Assembly (NCBI GenBank): GCA_018266435.1
Contig: JAFEAL010000010.1
Coordinates: 62,001 to 126,000 of the forward strand
Length of the DNA: 64,000 nt
DNA from: Bacteroidota bacterium
GTDB lineage: Bacteria > Bacteroidota > Bacteroidia > Cytophagales > Cyclobacteriaceae
Reading direction: 5' to 3'
Under the pieces are notes generated by a model that worked only from the letters and a program-made list of their open reading frames with translations, searched no databases and was not told where the DNA came from. Of the stretch, positions 10,424 through 19,116 are shown in pieces. The position numbers and the translations under genes were made by a program. Positions within the stretch are counted from its first letter, which is position 1; each line of letters begins with the position of its first letter.

Positions 10424-11122
10424 TCAAATTTTGGTGAGGGTGCGCTGCTCAATTCTTTTCTCGTAGTTCTTTCCCTGGAAAATTCGGTGTACAAAAATTC
10501 CAGGAGTGTGAATTTCGTTAGGGTTCAGTTCGCCCACCGGTACCAGTTCTTCTACCTCAGCAATGGTAATGGAGCCGGCAGTGGCCATCATGGGGTTAAA
10601 GTTTCGAGCCGTGCCACGGTACATCAGGTTACCTGAATGGTCTCCCTTCCATGCTTTAACGATTGAAAAATCTGCACGCAGCCACTGTTCCATCAGGTAT
10701 GTTTTCCCGTTGAAAACACGGGTCTCTTTTCCTTCGGCTACTTCTGTGCCCACACCGGCAGGGGTAAAGAAAGCCGGAATGCCCGCACCGCCTGCCCGGC
10801 AGCGTTCGGCCAATGTTCCCTGGGGAATTAACTCTACTTCTAATTCACCGTGCAGGAGTTGTCGCTCAAACTCTTCGTTCTCACCTACGTACGAAGAAAT
10901 CATTTTTTTTACCTGCCGGGTTTTCAACAACAGGCCGATGCCGAAATCATCTACTCCGGCATTGTTGGAGATGCAGGTTAATCCTTTTACACCTTTTTTT
11001 AATAAAGCGGAAATTGTGTTTTCAGGAATACCGCACAACCCAAAACCACCGATCATCAGGGTAGAGTTATCGGCAATATCTCGCACGGCCTCATCGGCAT
11101 CTTTTACGCGTTTGTCAATCAT
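10424..11122 (-). CDS. scoA: 3-oxoacid CoA-transferase subunit A
   Basis: A 232-residue A chain with the glycine-rich [16 protein letters not shown] motif near the N-terminus and GTEVAEGKE in the middle, both typical of SCOT/AtoD A subunits. It forms the heteromeric CoA transferase with the scoB product. The ATG overlaps the ribF stop codon in an ATGA arrangement, so translation is likely coupled to ribF even though the functions are unrelated. Confidence 0.93.
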   Translation of the reverse strand: MIDKRVKDADEAVRDIADNSTLMIGGFGLCGIPENTISALLKKGVKGLTCISNNAGVDDFGIGLLLKTRQVKKMISSYVGENEEFERQLLHGELEVELIPQGTLAERCRAGGAGIPAFFTPAGVGTEVAEGKETRVFNGKTYLMEQWLRADFSIVKAWKGDHSGNLMYRGTARNFNPMMATAGSITIAEVEELVPVGELNPNEIHTPGIFVHRIFQGKNYEKRIEQRTLTKI

Positions 11123-12063
11123 GGTATAAAGGTAGTTGATTTCAATATTCTTTCTGATTCAATGCGGTCGAGTTTTAGTTGGTGCTTCAGTTCATCAAGC
11201 CCATTGAGTTTTTTGTCACCACGCAGCCATTGGCAGAAATATACGGTTAGGTTTTCGCCATAAATGTCACGGCTGAAATCAAAGATATTCACTTCAATGA
11301 CTCGTTTGGTGCCATTGACGGTGGGGCGCTGGCCGATGTAGAGCATGCCTTTATAAAAATAGTTTTCGTGGCTTACCATTACAGCATAAATACCTTCGGC
11401 CGGAATTAATTTATAACGCGAATCGATTTCGATGTTAGCGGTTGGAAACCCCAAAGTTCTACCCAACTGATCGCCTTTTACTACGCGCCCGGTAAGCGAA
11501 TAAGGTTTGCCAAGCAGTTCAGTGGCAGTTTTTATATCAGAATTTTCCAAGGCCTGGCGAATTTTTGATGAGCTGACAGTTACCCGGTCAATGTCTTGAC
11601 GCGAAATCTCTTCGACATCAAACCCGTAGGTGGGGGCATTGATTTTCAATTGCTCAAAGCTGCCTTCACGGTTGTGGCCAAACCGATGATCATAACCGAT
11701 TACTAATTTTTTCGTACCAATGGTTTGCACCAATATCCGCTGAATAAAATCCAGTGAACTGAGCTGTGAAAATTCTTTAGTAAAAGCAATGCGCAGCAAA
11801 TGCTGAATTCCTTCGGCCTTTAGCAACTCAGCTTTTTCTTCAAACGTGTTGAGCAATTTGAGTGAATCTTTTTCCGGATGCAGCACCATTTGAGGATGCG
11901 GCCAAAAGGTGATCACTACGGTTTCGCCTGCATTTCGCCCAGCTATCTCTTTTAGCCGGTGCAAAATTTTTTGATGCCCTACGTGCACACCATCAAATGT
12001 ACCACTGGTTACCACGGCATTAGAAAGCCGGGTGAAATCATCTGGTGAATGATAAATTTTCAT
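11119..12063 (-). CDS. ribF: Bifunctional riboflavin kinase / FAD synthetase
   Basis: A 314-residue RibF. The N-terminal nucleotidyltransferase half (about 1-180) carries [15 protein letters not shown], the adenylyl-transfer HxGH-type motif. The C-terminal riboflavin kinase half (about 185-310) carries the [13 protein letters not shown] segment that binds ATP/Mg and flavin. The enzyme makes FMN and then FAD in the cytoplasm. It overlaps truB upstream by 4 bp and scoA downstream by 4 bp, so it is embedded in one transcription unit. The truB-ribF pairing is common in bacteria. Confidence 0.96.
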   Translation of the reverse strand: MKIYHSPDDFTRLSNAVVTSGTFDGVHVGHQKILHRLKEIAGRNAGETVVITFWPHPQMVLHPEKDSLKLLNTFEEKAELLKAEGIQHLLRIAFTKEFSQLSSLDFIQRILVQTIGTKKLVIGYDHRFGHNREGSFEQLKINAPTYGFDVEEISRQDIDRVTVSSSKIRQALENSDIKTATELLGKPYSLTGRVVKGDQLGRTLGFPTANIEIDSRYKLIPAEGIYAVMVSHENYFYKGMLYIGQRPTVNGTKRVIEVNIFDFSRDIYGENLTVYFCQWLRGDKKLNGLDELKHQLKLDRIESERILKSTTFIP

Positions 12064-12725
12064 GAGATGGGCAAAGTTACCGCAGGTACTTCATTCACAG
12101 AAATAGCTTCTTCCAATTTAAATGCACCAATTCGTGTGCGGCACAATTCTGCAAGATAAGCCACCGTGCCCAATGCCTGACCAAAGTCGCGCGCCAGGCT
12201 GCGAATGTAGGTGCCTTTGGAACAAACCACCCTGAATGCTACCACCGGTATATTGACCGAAGTGATCTCAAATTCTTTAATCAAAATTTCTCTTGGCTTT
12301 AGTTCTGCTTCTTTGCCTTTACGGGCTAGCTCATACGCACGCTTCCCGTTGATGCGTATGGCCGAATGCTGGGGAGGAATTTGCAGAATAGGCCCGACAA
12401 ATTTTTTTATTGCTGCACGAATGTTTTCTTCGGTAATGTTTGAGATATCGTGAGGTTCACTCACCGCAGTTTCCAGGTCATGTGATGGAGTTGACTGGCC
12501 TAAAACAAATTTGCCGGTGTATTCTTTTTCTTGCGCCTGGTATTCATCTATGCGCTTAGTCATTTTTCCCGTACAAATAATCAATAAACCGGTGGCTAAT
12601 GGATCGAGTGTGCCGGCATGACCAATTTTTTTTATCTTGAGCTTATATCGCAATTTATTGACCACATCAAAAGAAGTCCACTCCAGTGGTTTGTTAATCA
12701 ATAAAACCTGGCCTTCACTTTCCAT
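12060..12725 (-). CDS. truB: tRNA pseudouridine-55 synthase
   Basis: A 221-residue TruB with the catalytic aspartate D41 in GHAGTLDPLATG, plus the KEYTG, KRAYELAR and GTYIRSLARDFG blocks. It converts U55 in the T-loop of tRNAs to pseudouridine. It is slightly shorter than proteobacterial forms because it has little C-terminal PUA extension, which is normal in this phylum. It starts 2 bp after uppP ends and overlaps ribF by an ATGA. Confidence 0.96.
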   Translation of the reverse strand: MESEGQVLLINKPLEWTSFDVVNKLRYKLKIKKIGHAGTLDPLATGLLIICTGKMTKRIDEYQAQEKEYTGKFVLGQSTPSHDLETAVSEPHDISNITEENIRAAIKKFVGPILQIPPQHSAIRINGKRAYELARKGKEAELKPREILIKEFEITSVNIPVVAFRVVCSKGTYIRSLARDFGQALGTVAYLAELCRTRIGAFKLEEAISVNEVPAVTLPIS

Positions 12726-12727
12726 GG

Positions 12728-13519
12728 TTAAAAAACAGTAAGGCTTTTCCCTGAGTAAAATAAAATTAGAATGACTACGCCAATAATAATCCGGTAATAT
12801 CCAAATACCTTAAATCCATATTTTGAGATGACAAACATCAATGACTTAATAGCCAGCACAGCTACAACAAACGCAACCAAATTGCCAACAGCTAAATTAT
12901 ACACCTCAGATTGAGTGAAGGTACTTCCTAGTTTATAATACTTGTATAGTTTGTAGGCAGTGGCAGCAAACATGGTAGGTACGGCCAGGAAAAAAGAAAA
13001 CTCGGCTGCCGTTTTAGCTGAAAGCTTCTGAGCAAGACCACCAATGATGGTTGCAGCTGAGCGGGAGACTCCTGGAATCATAGCGATACATTGAAATAAC
13101 CCGATTTTTAATGAAGAAATAGGTGTTGGTTCTTGATCTGATGAGTTTGTAGTATTAAAAATTTTATCAAGGAAAAGAAATACCACACCGCCTATAATCA
13201 GCATCAAGGCTACTACCTCCACCCGTTCAAGTAATGCATCGATGTAGTCATTCAATATAAAACCAATGATGGCAGCCGGCAGAAAAGCTATGAAGAGTTT
13301 GATGTAGAAATTTACCGACTGAAGAAATTTTTTCCAGTACAATACTAACACCGACAGAATTGCCCCCAGTTGCACAGCCACAATGTATGTTTTAGTGAAA
13401 GGCTCAGAAGCAATGCCCATAAATGAAGAAACAATAATCATATGGCCGGTAGAGGAAACGGGCAAAAATTCGGTAATACCCTCCACAACGGCCAGTACAA
13501 TGGCCTCAAAGACAGACAT
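12728..13519 (-). CDS. uppP: Undecaprenyl-diphosphate phosphatase
   Basis: A 263-residue polytopic membrane protein of the UppP/BacA family. The active-site motifs are visible: EGITEFLPVSSTGH at residues 13-26 and PGVSRSAATI in the middle. It dephosphorylates undecaprenyl diphosphate to recycle the lipid carrier for peptidoglycan and O-antigen building blocks and can confer bacitracin tolerance. Its start shares one base with the end of the DUF3098 gene. Confidence 0.96.
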   Translation of the reverse strand: MSVFEAIVLAVVEGITEFLPVSSTGHMIIVSSFMGIASEPFTKTYIVAVQLGAILSVLVLYWKKFLQSVNFYIKLFIAFLPAAIIGFILNDYIDALLERVEVVALMLIIGGVVFLFLDKIFNTTNSSDQEPTPISSLKIGLFQCIAMIPGVSRSAATIIGGLAQKLSAKTAAEFSFFLAVPTMFAATAYKLYKYYKLGSTFTQSEVYNLAVGNLVAFVVAVLAIKSLMFVISKYGFKVFGYYRIIIGVVILILFYSGKSLTVF

Positions 13520-13728
13520 TATTTATTTTCTTTTTCAGGTGTGCGCAAGATGGCAAAGATTTCGACTACAAAACCCGCAATAACTATGATTGGGCCAAGT
13601 GTAATTCCAAGAAATCCAAAGCCGTGCAGGTTTTTGTCCATAGTCATAATGGTGAAACCAACAATCACTGTTACTACACCGATGATCATCATCTGATAGT
13701 TCTTTTTGCCAAAAGGAAGAGTGCTCAT
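13519..13728 (-). CDS. Small DUF3098-type membrane protein
   Basis: A 69-residue protein with two transmembrane helices (about 13-31 and 37-58) separated by a short loop (DKNLHGFGFLG) and a charged C-terminal tail. The family is typical of Bacteroidota and is often found, as here, between ftsX and uppP. No function is known. The tight spacing (16 bp after ftsX, one-base overlap with uppP) suggests it belongs to envelope or division physiology, but that is an inference from context only. Confidence 0.8.
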   Translation of the reverse strand: MSTLPFGKKNYQMMIIGVVTVIVGFTIMTMDKNLHGFGFLGITLGPIIVIAGFVVEIFAILRTPEKENK

Positions 13729-13744
13729 ATTTCTGTTCTTGTAT

Positions 13745-14641
13745 TCAATAAAGTTCGTCCAAAGATAGTTTTAAATATTTGTTTACGGCCAGGTAAGAAC
13801 TGACAACCGCCACGATGATGCCCACCAGCAGCAGAGAGGCCATTAAAAGTAGCAGGCGTTCATTATTTTGAATAAGTTTTAATTCTTCAATTCGCTGAGA
13901 GGCATAGGCCAATAATCCGATGAGCAGGGCAGAAGCTAAAACACCCGACAACATTCCGTGCAGGGAAGCACGAAATAAAAAAGGTCTTTGAATGAACCAC
14001 TTTTTAGCGCCCACTAACTGCATGCTACGGATGATAAATCGCTGAGAGTAGAGGGCAAGTCTTAACGTGTTGTTGATCAGCAGCACCACAACAATCAGAA
14101 GCAAGGCAACCATGCTCATTATAACCAGGCCAATACGGGTAATGTTTTGATTGATTGACTCGATCAGATTTTCTTTGTAGTACACTTGAAAAACGCCTGG
14201 TATTTTTTCAATATCGTTCTTTAGAAGAGCTAGTTTTTCTTTGCTTTGCCACTCTTCGCTGATGCGTACGAGGTAAGCATCGCGCAGCGGGTTTTCTCCT
14301 AAAAATTCTTTAAAATTTTCGCCCGTCTCACTGATGAATTGTTTCTCGGCCTCTTCTTTAGAAATGAACTGGATTGCGTTTTTGCTCTGAGATACTATGT
14401 TTTTGGCGTACAACTCTTTTTCAATTTTCAGTTTGACTTCGGGGGTGATTTTGTGGTTGAGATAAATTTGAACACGAACAGTCTCTTTAATTATTTTTTC
14501 TAACTCTTTGGAGTAGATCACCAGAGCGCCAAACACACCGATGGCAAACAGTGCCAGTGTAATGCTGAATACAGAACTAAGTGAAGGATAGCTTCCTAGT
14601 TTTTTCTTGTGTGATGTGCCCGCCCCAATCATAGGCGGCAA
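13745..14641 (-). CDS. ftsX: Cell division protein FtsX
   Basis: A 298-residue permease-like protein with one N-terminal helix (about 25-45), a periplasmic domain (about 46-170) with lysine/glutamate-rich strands, and three further helices in the last 130 residues, the layout of FtsX. With the ATPase FtsE it forms a complex that activates peptidoglycan hydrolases at the septum. ftsE is not adjacent, a common situation in this phylum. It heads the ftsX-DUF3098-uppP-truB-ribF run. Confidence 0.92.
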   Translation of the reverse strand: MPPMIGAGTSHKKKLGSYPSLSSVFSITLALFAIGVFGALVIYSKELEKIIKETVRVQIYLNHKITPEVKLKIEKELYAKNIVSQSKNAIQFISKEEAEKQFISETGENFKEFLGENPLRDAYLVRISEEWQSKEKLALLKNDIEKIPGVFQVYYKENLIESINQNITRIGLVIMSMVALLLIVVVLLINNTLRLALYSQRFIIRSMQLVGAKKWFIQRPFLFRASLHGMLSGVLASALLIGLLAYASQRIEELKLIQNNERLLLLMASLLLVGIIVAVVSSYLAVNKYLKLSLDELY

Positions 14642-14689
14642 AGATAGCGCACATCTTTATAATAAATAAACAATTCAAAAAACGAGCGA

Positions 14690-15538
14690 TTACTTTTGGC
14701 CAGACCGATAGGCTTTCAGTTGGCTGATCAACTGGGCATCTTTAATAGCCGTTAGAGGAGTAATGACCGATCGCTTCTCGTTTAGCAGGTAGTAGGAATC
14801 TTTGTAATACAAGAATACAGAGTGGGCATCGCCATGAATTTCAAGTATCTCATAAAGGCCTTTATCGAACGAGCCGTAGAGGATTAGTTTTGAATCTTGA
14901 AACTGATAGTGGAATGAATACTTTTTATTTAATGCATCAACCTCAACCGCGATGCGGGAAATAGTTTTCTCATTCTTGTCCGCTGTATGGATTTCGGTAG
15001 TTTGCGTATTGGAAGAAGACAACTCTGCGGATGGATCAATTACGTCAATCTTTGGATTTGTATTGACCGGAACAGTTTTTTTGCCAGCCGGTGCAGGCGA
15101 GGGCAATTTTTTAGTCTCAACTACATTTACTTTCTCTTTTACTTCCTCTTTGTCTTCTGCTACAGGTTCTGTGGGTAGCACGTTTTTGTCAGCGATAACC
15201 GGCTTTTCTTGTTTCGTTGTATTTTTGATTGCGGGCTGATTATCGTTGGGTTTAAAATAGAAGTACGAACCTGTAACCACAGCCGTACTGGCTATGGCCA
15301 CCGCAACTATTTTTCCTATACTAATGCCTGACGAAATACCTCCGCCTACCGGCACTTGATTGAGCAGGGCCTTCAGTTCTGAGGCGCGTGCTTTCTTAAT
15401 GCCAGCAATGATCTGTTCTTGCAAAGCCAAATCACTTTTAAGCGAAGGGTCAACGGTTAGTTGGTGATCAAAGTTCTGCTTCTCAACCTCGGTCAGTTGG
15501 CCTGAAATATATTTTTCTATTAATTCAAAATTTTCCAT
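14690..15538 (-). CDS. Membrane-bound anti-sigma factor (probable)
   Basis: A 282-residue protein starting 3 bp after the ECF sigma gene. Residues 1-70 form an acidic helical region (ENFELIEKYISGQLTEVEKQNF) like the sigma-binding domain of Bacteroidota anti-sigma factors, but without the HxxxCxxC zinc motif of ZAS-type proteins. A single transmembrane helix follows (about 73-93), then a Pro/Lys/Glu-rich linker and a C-terminal domain of about 90 residues outside the membrane. By position and layout it should hold the neighbouring sigma factor inactive at the inner membrane. The signal it senses is unknown. Confidence 0.75.
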   Translation of the reverse strand: MENFELIEKYISGQLTEVEKQNFDHQLTVDPSLKSDLALQEQIIAGIKKARASELKALLNQVPVGGGISSGISIGKIVAVAIASTAVVTGSYFYFKPNDNQPAIKNTTKQEKPVIADKNVLPTEPVAEDKEEVKEKVNVVETKKLPSPAPAGKKTVPVNTNPKIDVIDPSAELSSSNTQTTEIHTADKNEKTISRIAVEVDALNKKYSFHYQFQDSKLILYGSFDKGLYEILEIHGDAHSVFLYYKDSYYLLNEKRSVITPLTAIKDAQLISQLKAYRSGQK

Positions 15539-15541
15539 TGG

Positions 15542-16141
15542 TCAGTCTAAAAAGTCTTGTTCAGAATATTGGGCTTTAACCAGTTCATCTAATTTTTGTT
15601 TGCATTTATATTTTTTTGTTTTGGCGGTGTCGGTGTTGGCAAACCCTAGTTTATCGGCTATTTCCTGCATCGACATTTCGTCAAAATAATAATACATCAA
15701 TACTTTACGGCACGTTTCACCCAGTTGATCTAAACAACGTGCTATGATCTTTTCGCGTTCGGGCTTATCCATGTCAATTGACTCAAAAACATCTTTTTCT
15801 TCATTGGATAGCCTTTTCTTCCGGTCAAGTTCCTTTCTCCACAGGTTCTGACAAATACTGTAGATATATGTGCTCATTTTGGAGGTAAGAATGAGGTTGC
15901 CTGATCTTGCTTTTTGCCAAAAAACGACCAAAGCATCCTGGTAAATATCGCGTGCCTCCTCTTCCGTTCCGCTGTTTGTTACCACCAGTTTAGTCATCAT
16001 CCGGTAGTACTTTTTGTAAATGATCTCAAGCGCTTTTTCATCTCCTTTACGGATTCGCTCAAATATCTCTACTTCGTCTAGTTGTGCTCCAATCTTGGAT
16101 ACTCGCAGTGCCACAGATGGTAACCGTTTAGGTTTATTCAA
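15542..16141 (-). CDS. ECF RNA polymerase sigma factor
   Basis: An ECF sigma factor of up to 199 residues: region 2 (about 28-105, with YKKYYRMM and the ARDIYQDALVVFW core) and region 4 (about 135-190, RKVLMYYYFDEMSMQEIADKLG plus a K-rich recognition helix). It directs RNA polymerase to a small regulon, probably including its own gene, and is followed by its anti-sigma partner. The first codon after an in-frame TAA is TTG at 16141; an internal GTG at residue 10 (16114) is an alternative, and there is no ATG before residue 48, within region 2. An 8-nt perfect inverted repeat, GACGTAAG/CTTACGTC (16151-16158 and 16197-16204), lies just upstream and may be regulatory. Confidence 0.9.
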   Translation of the reverse strand: MNKPKRLPSVALRVSKIGAQLDEVEIFERIRKGDEKALEIIYKKYYRMMTKLVVTNSGTEEEARDIYQDALVVFWQKARSGNLILTSKMSTYIYSICQNLWRKELDRKKRLSNEEKDVFESIDMDKPEREKIIARCLDQLGETCRKVLMYYYFDEMSMQEIADKLGFANTDTAKTKKYKCKQKLDELVKAQYSEQDFLD

Positions 16142-16286
16142 TTACTGTCAGACGTAAGATTAGCAGATAAATTTCACTTTTCTATGGTTCAGTTGCCTTA
16201 CGTCAATTCTTAGGTACTAAAAATGAGCCTTCTGTAACCACCTCGGGTTATAAAATTTTTCACTTGGTCTCTGGGTTAGTATTGGA

Positions 16287-16868
16287 TTAAGAAGATGATG
16301 CATTTTTTTTTGTTCGCTGCATAATTACCCAATAGGTAACCTGGTAAGCTGCCCAGCCGGAGAGCAGGCCAATCACCGCTCCAACTAAAACATCTGCCGG
16401 GTAGTGTACACCCAGGTAAATGCGAGTATAGGTCATAAATGCCGCCCATAAAAAAATCAGGTAACTATGCTTATAGAAGGGCCGCAGCCATAACCATAAA
16501 AACAAAGCGGTGCCAAAGGTATTGGCCGCATGGCTTGATGCAAACCCATACAAGCCGCCAATATACCCATTGACTGTATGGATAAGTCCTTGCAGCGAAG
16601 GCTCACGCGTGGGGCGTAGCCGTTCAAAATACGGCTTCATTAGTTCAGAAGTAATAGTATTGGCGAGTGCTATCGTCAAGGCTGCACCCAGTAGCAGTAA
16701 CCATCCGTTTACTTTGTATTTCTTAAAAATTAGAAGAATCAATAGGATGTACAGAGGTAGCCAGCAGAAGGTTTGAGTAGCATAATACATGACCGTATCC
16801 CAAAACGGATTATGCAACCCGTTAAAGAACAAGAGTATTTTTTTGTCCAACTCAATGAGATCATTCAT
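16287..16868 (-). CDS. PAP2-family membrane phosphatase
   Basis: A 193-residue polytopic protein. I chose the ATG at 16868 (MNDLIELDKKILLFFNGLHN), the usual N-terminus of the family, over the ATG 39 bp further upstream. The three phosphatase motifs are present: KPYFERLRPT, GFASSHAANT (SSHA replacing the common PSGH) and YLGVHYPADV. Such enzymes remove phosphate from lipid phosphates such as phosphatidic acid or undecaprenyl diphosphate at the membrane. The exact substrate is not evident. It diverges from the flavoprotein gene to its right. Confidence 0.88.
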   Translation of the reverse strand: MNDLIELDKKILLFFNGLHNPFWDTVMYYATQTFCWLPLYILLILLIFKKYKVNGWLLLLGAALTIALANTITSELMKPYFERLRPTREPSLQGLIHTVNGYIGGLYGFASSHAANTFGTALFLWLWLRPFYKHSYLIFLWAAFMTYTRIYLGVHYPADVLVGAVIGLLSGWAAYQVTYWVIMQRTKKNASSS

Positions 16869-17026
16869 GGCCTGAGAAAGTTTTATCAGGAGTAGGTTTA
16901 CATTCAATCCACGGGATTGGGTTTAGTGCTGAGGTTATGTAAAGAATGCGAAGAATTTGCCTTTTCAAAAAACTTGCTTTTGATATTCGCTCAAATATCC
17001 TAAAATTTAAGTCAAAAATTTTGTCT

Positions 17027-18508
17027 ATGGAAAGGTTTGATTTAGTTGTGATTGGTGCGGGGCCCTCAGGGTATGCGGCAGCTATGCGCGCAATTGATTT
17101 TAAAAAGAAAACACTGTTGATCGAAAAATCAAACGTAGGGGGAGCCGGGATAACCCACGGAGCGTTATCATCCAAAACCTGGTGGGAGCTTTCGCGCGAG
17201 GCTTCGGCATTCAGAAAAAATCTGAAACGGTATAACATTCGTGCTCCACACATCAACTACAAAGAAATTCAGGAAGAAGTAAGAAAAGCGGTGCAAGAAC
17301 GTAAGTCCATGCTGGAAGAACACATGGATAAACTGAAAAGCTCAAACTATTCAGAGTTTCTTAGTTTCAAAACCGGCACAGCTAAATTGCTCGATAAAAA
17401 CACAATTGAAATAATGCAGGGAGCGCATACTGAAATAATATGGGCTACCCATATTATTTTGGCTACGGGTAGTCGCCCGCGTTATTTGCCCGAGTTGCCT
17501 ATTGATGAAAAAATTGTGATGACCAGTGAAGGGATTGAAAACATGGAAGATTTTCCTGAGAGCATGGTCATTGTAGGTGCCGGTGTGATTGGATGTGAGT
17601 ACGCAACTATCTTTTCCGGTTTTGGAAGGACCAAAGTCCACCTGATTGATAAGGGTAACCACATTCTGCCGTTTGAAGATGAGGACATCGTGGCCATCAT
17701 TGAACGGAATATGGAAAACAACGGGGTACTTATCCACCGCAATTCCCGTTTGGCTGAGATGAAGATTGTAAACGGACGTGTGGAGTATGAACTGGAATAT
17801 ACAGACGGAAGCCGCGAAACATTTAACGTAGAGAAGGCCCTGGTCTCGGTGGGGCGCGTGGCTAACCTCGAAAACTTGTGGAGCGACAAAGTGGGTATCA
17901 GTATTTCTAAACGAGGAATAGATAATAACGATACCCAAACCAATGTTCCCAACATCTATGCGGTAGGAGATTTAACGGCAGACATTTCGTTGGTAAATGT
18001 GGGCGAGTTGGAAGGACGGTATGCTGTGGAGAAAATTTTTGGCAACCCTTTAAAAAAATTAGTCTATGAAAACATCAGCACGATTATGTTTCTCAGTCCG
18101 GAGGTGGCTGGTGTGGGGCTAAACGAAACACAGGCACGCGAACAAAAGATTGATTACAAAGTAGTAACACTGGAGTACAGCACCATTCCCCGGGCTATTG
18201 CTAAGCGCAATACACAAGGGTTTATTAAACTGCTGGTTACCAACGATGATGCCATGAAAATTCTAGGAATGAAAGTGGTGGGCATACATGCCAGCAGTGC
18301 CATTCAGGCGGTAGCAGTGTTAATTTCAATGGATAAAGGTATAGAAGAACTTGCCGAGTGCGTACATCCACATCCCAGCATTACTGAAGGCATTCAGGAA
18401 TGTGTGCGTATGCTCATGGGTAAATCACTTTTTAAACCTACCGCATTGAAGGGGCGACTCTCTTGCAGAAAATGTGTAAATAGTCAATACGAAGATATTG
18501 TCTTTTAA
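17027..18508 (+). CDS. Cysteine-less dihydrolipoamide dehydrogenase-like / transhydrogenase-like flavoprotein
   Basis: A 493-residue protein (ATG at 17027 chosen, because GAGPSG at residues 10-15 then sits at the normal distance). It has the FAD motif, a second nucleotide-binding GAGVIGCEYA, the YAVGDLT flavin segment and a C-terminal dimerisation domain with the HPHPSITE pair His449/Glu454, all as in class I flavoprotein disulfide reductases. But the redox-disulfide segment, normally CxxxxC, reads GGAGITHGALSSK: positions 41 and 46 are Gly and Ala. Soluble transhydrogenase SthA has also lost part of this disulfide, so hydride transfer between pyridine nucleotides or to a quinone-like acceptor is plausible; lipoamide reduction is not. 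A CxxC (SCRKC) near the C-terminus is unusual. No 2-oxoacid dehydrogenase genes are nearby. Confidence 0.8.
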   Translation: MERFDLVVIGAGPSGYAAAMRAIDFKKKTLLIEKSNVGGAGITHGALSSKTWWELSREASAFRKNLKRYNIRAPHINYKEIQEEVRKAVQERKSMLEEHMDKLKSSNYSEFLSFKTGTAKLLDKNTIEIMQGAHTEIIWATHIILATGSRPRYLPELPIDEKIVMTSEGIENMEDFPESMVIVGAGVIGCEYATIFSGFGRTKVHLIDKGNHILPFEDEDIVAIIERNMENNGVLIHRNSRLAEMKIVNGRVEYELEYTDGSRETFNVEKALVSVGRVANLENLWSDKVGISISKRGIDNNDTQTNVPNIYAVGDLTADISLVNVGELEGRYAVEKIFGNPLKKLVYENISTIMFLSPEVAGVGLNETQAREQKIDYKVVTLEYSTIPRAIAKRNTQGFIKLLVTNDDAMKILGMKVVGIHASSAIQAVAVLISMDKGIEELAECVHPHPSITEGIQECVRMLMGKSLFKPTALKGRLSCRKCVNSQYEDIVF

Positions 18509-18549
18509 GTTGTATCAACTTACTGTGTTTTTTATCGTTTATTGAATTC

Positions 18550-19116
18550 ATGAGAATAACCTTTTTTATTTTATTTATTCTGCTTTCGTCTTGCTCGGTT
18601 GAAAAACTATACCAGATGAGGCATCTGCAACAAGGGCAATACTTCGAACAAATTGGTTTTGTTGAACTGACTAAAAAATATATTGACAAAGGAAAGAATG
18701 ACCCATCAGACATTGAAGGTATTTATTCGGTTACCAGCATTGTTTTGAAAAAGTCAAAAGGAATTTTCTCATCTGAAGAACACGAGCGAACTATTGATCA
18801 GCGCGATCATTATGCACAAGTGGCAGTAATCAAAGACAATGCCCGCCACAATCGTGAATACATTGAAGTACCTATTGATAAAAATAATTTACCCTCGTAT
18901 TCGGTACGCGGTGAATTCACTACGCTCTCCGAAGGAAATATTTTGATCTTGAAGCACTTTGAGCCCAAAAGCAAAGTACTGACTTATGCTTTTACTTATG
19001 ATCGTGAAAAAGATATATTGGAGGGTATTCGTACCGAAACCTCGGGCAGCACTACTTATACCTATAAGCTTATTTTTGTGAGGCTATATCCTAAAGCATC
19101 GGATAAAACTAAGTGA
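18550..19116 (+). CDS. Hypothetical lipoprotein
   Basis: A 188-residue protein with a short lipoprotein signal (MRITFFILFILLSSC, lipid-modified Cys15). The rest is soluble and beta-rich with many charged residues; I do not recognise a family. It follows the flavoprotein by 41 bp on the same strand. Its stop codon directly abuts the stop codon of the convergent hisIE gene with no bases between. Confidence 0.65.
   Translation: MRITFFILFILLSSCSVEKLYQMRHLQQGQYFEQIGFVELTKKYIDKGKNDPSDIEGIYSVTSIVLKKSKGIFSSEEHERTIDQRDHYAQVAVIKDNARHNREYIEVPIDKNNLPSYSVRGEFTTLSEGNILILKHFEPKSKVLTYAFTYDREKDILEGIRTETSGSTTYTYKLIFVRLYPKASDKTK

Noticed and set aside
10563..11129. 188-codon plus-strand frame
   Set aside because: Lies fully opposite scoA, which has clear family motifs.
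17351..17938. 195-codon minus-strand frame
   Set aside because: Antisense to the conserved flavoprotein; no family resemblance.
17027..18508. Calling this gene lpdA (dihydrolipoamide dehydrogenase)
   Set aside because: Both redox cysteines are missing and no 2-oxoacid dehydrogenase genes are adjacent.
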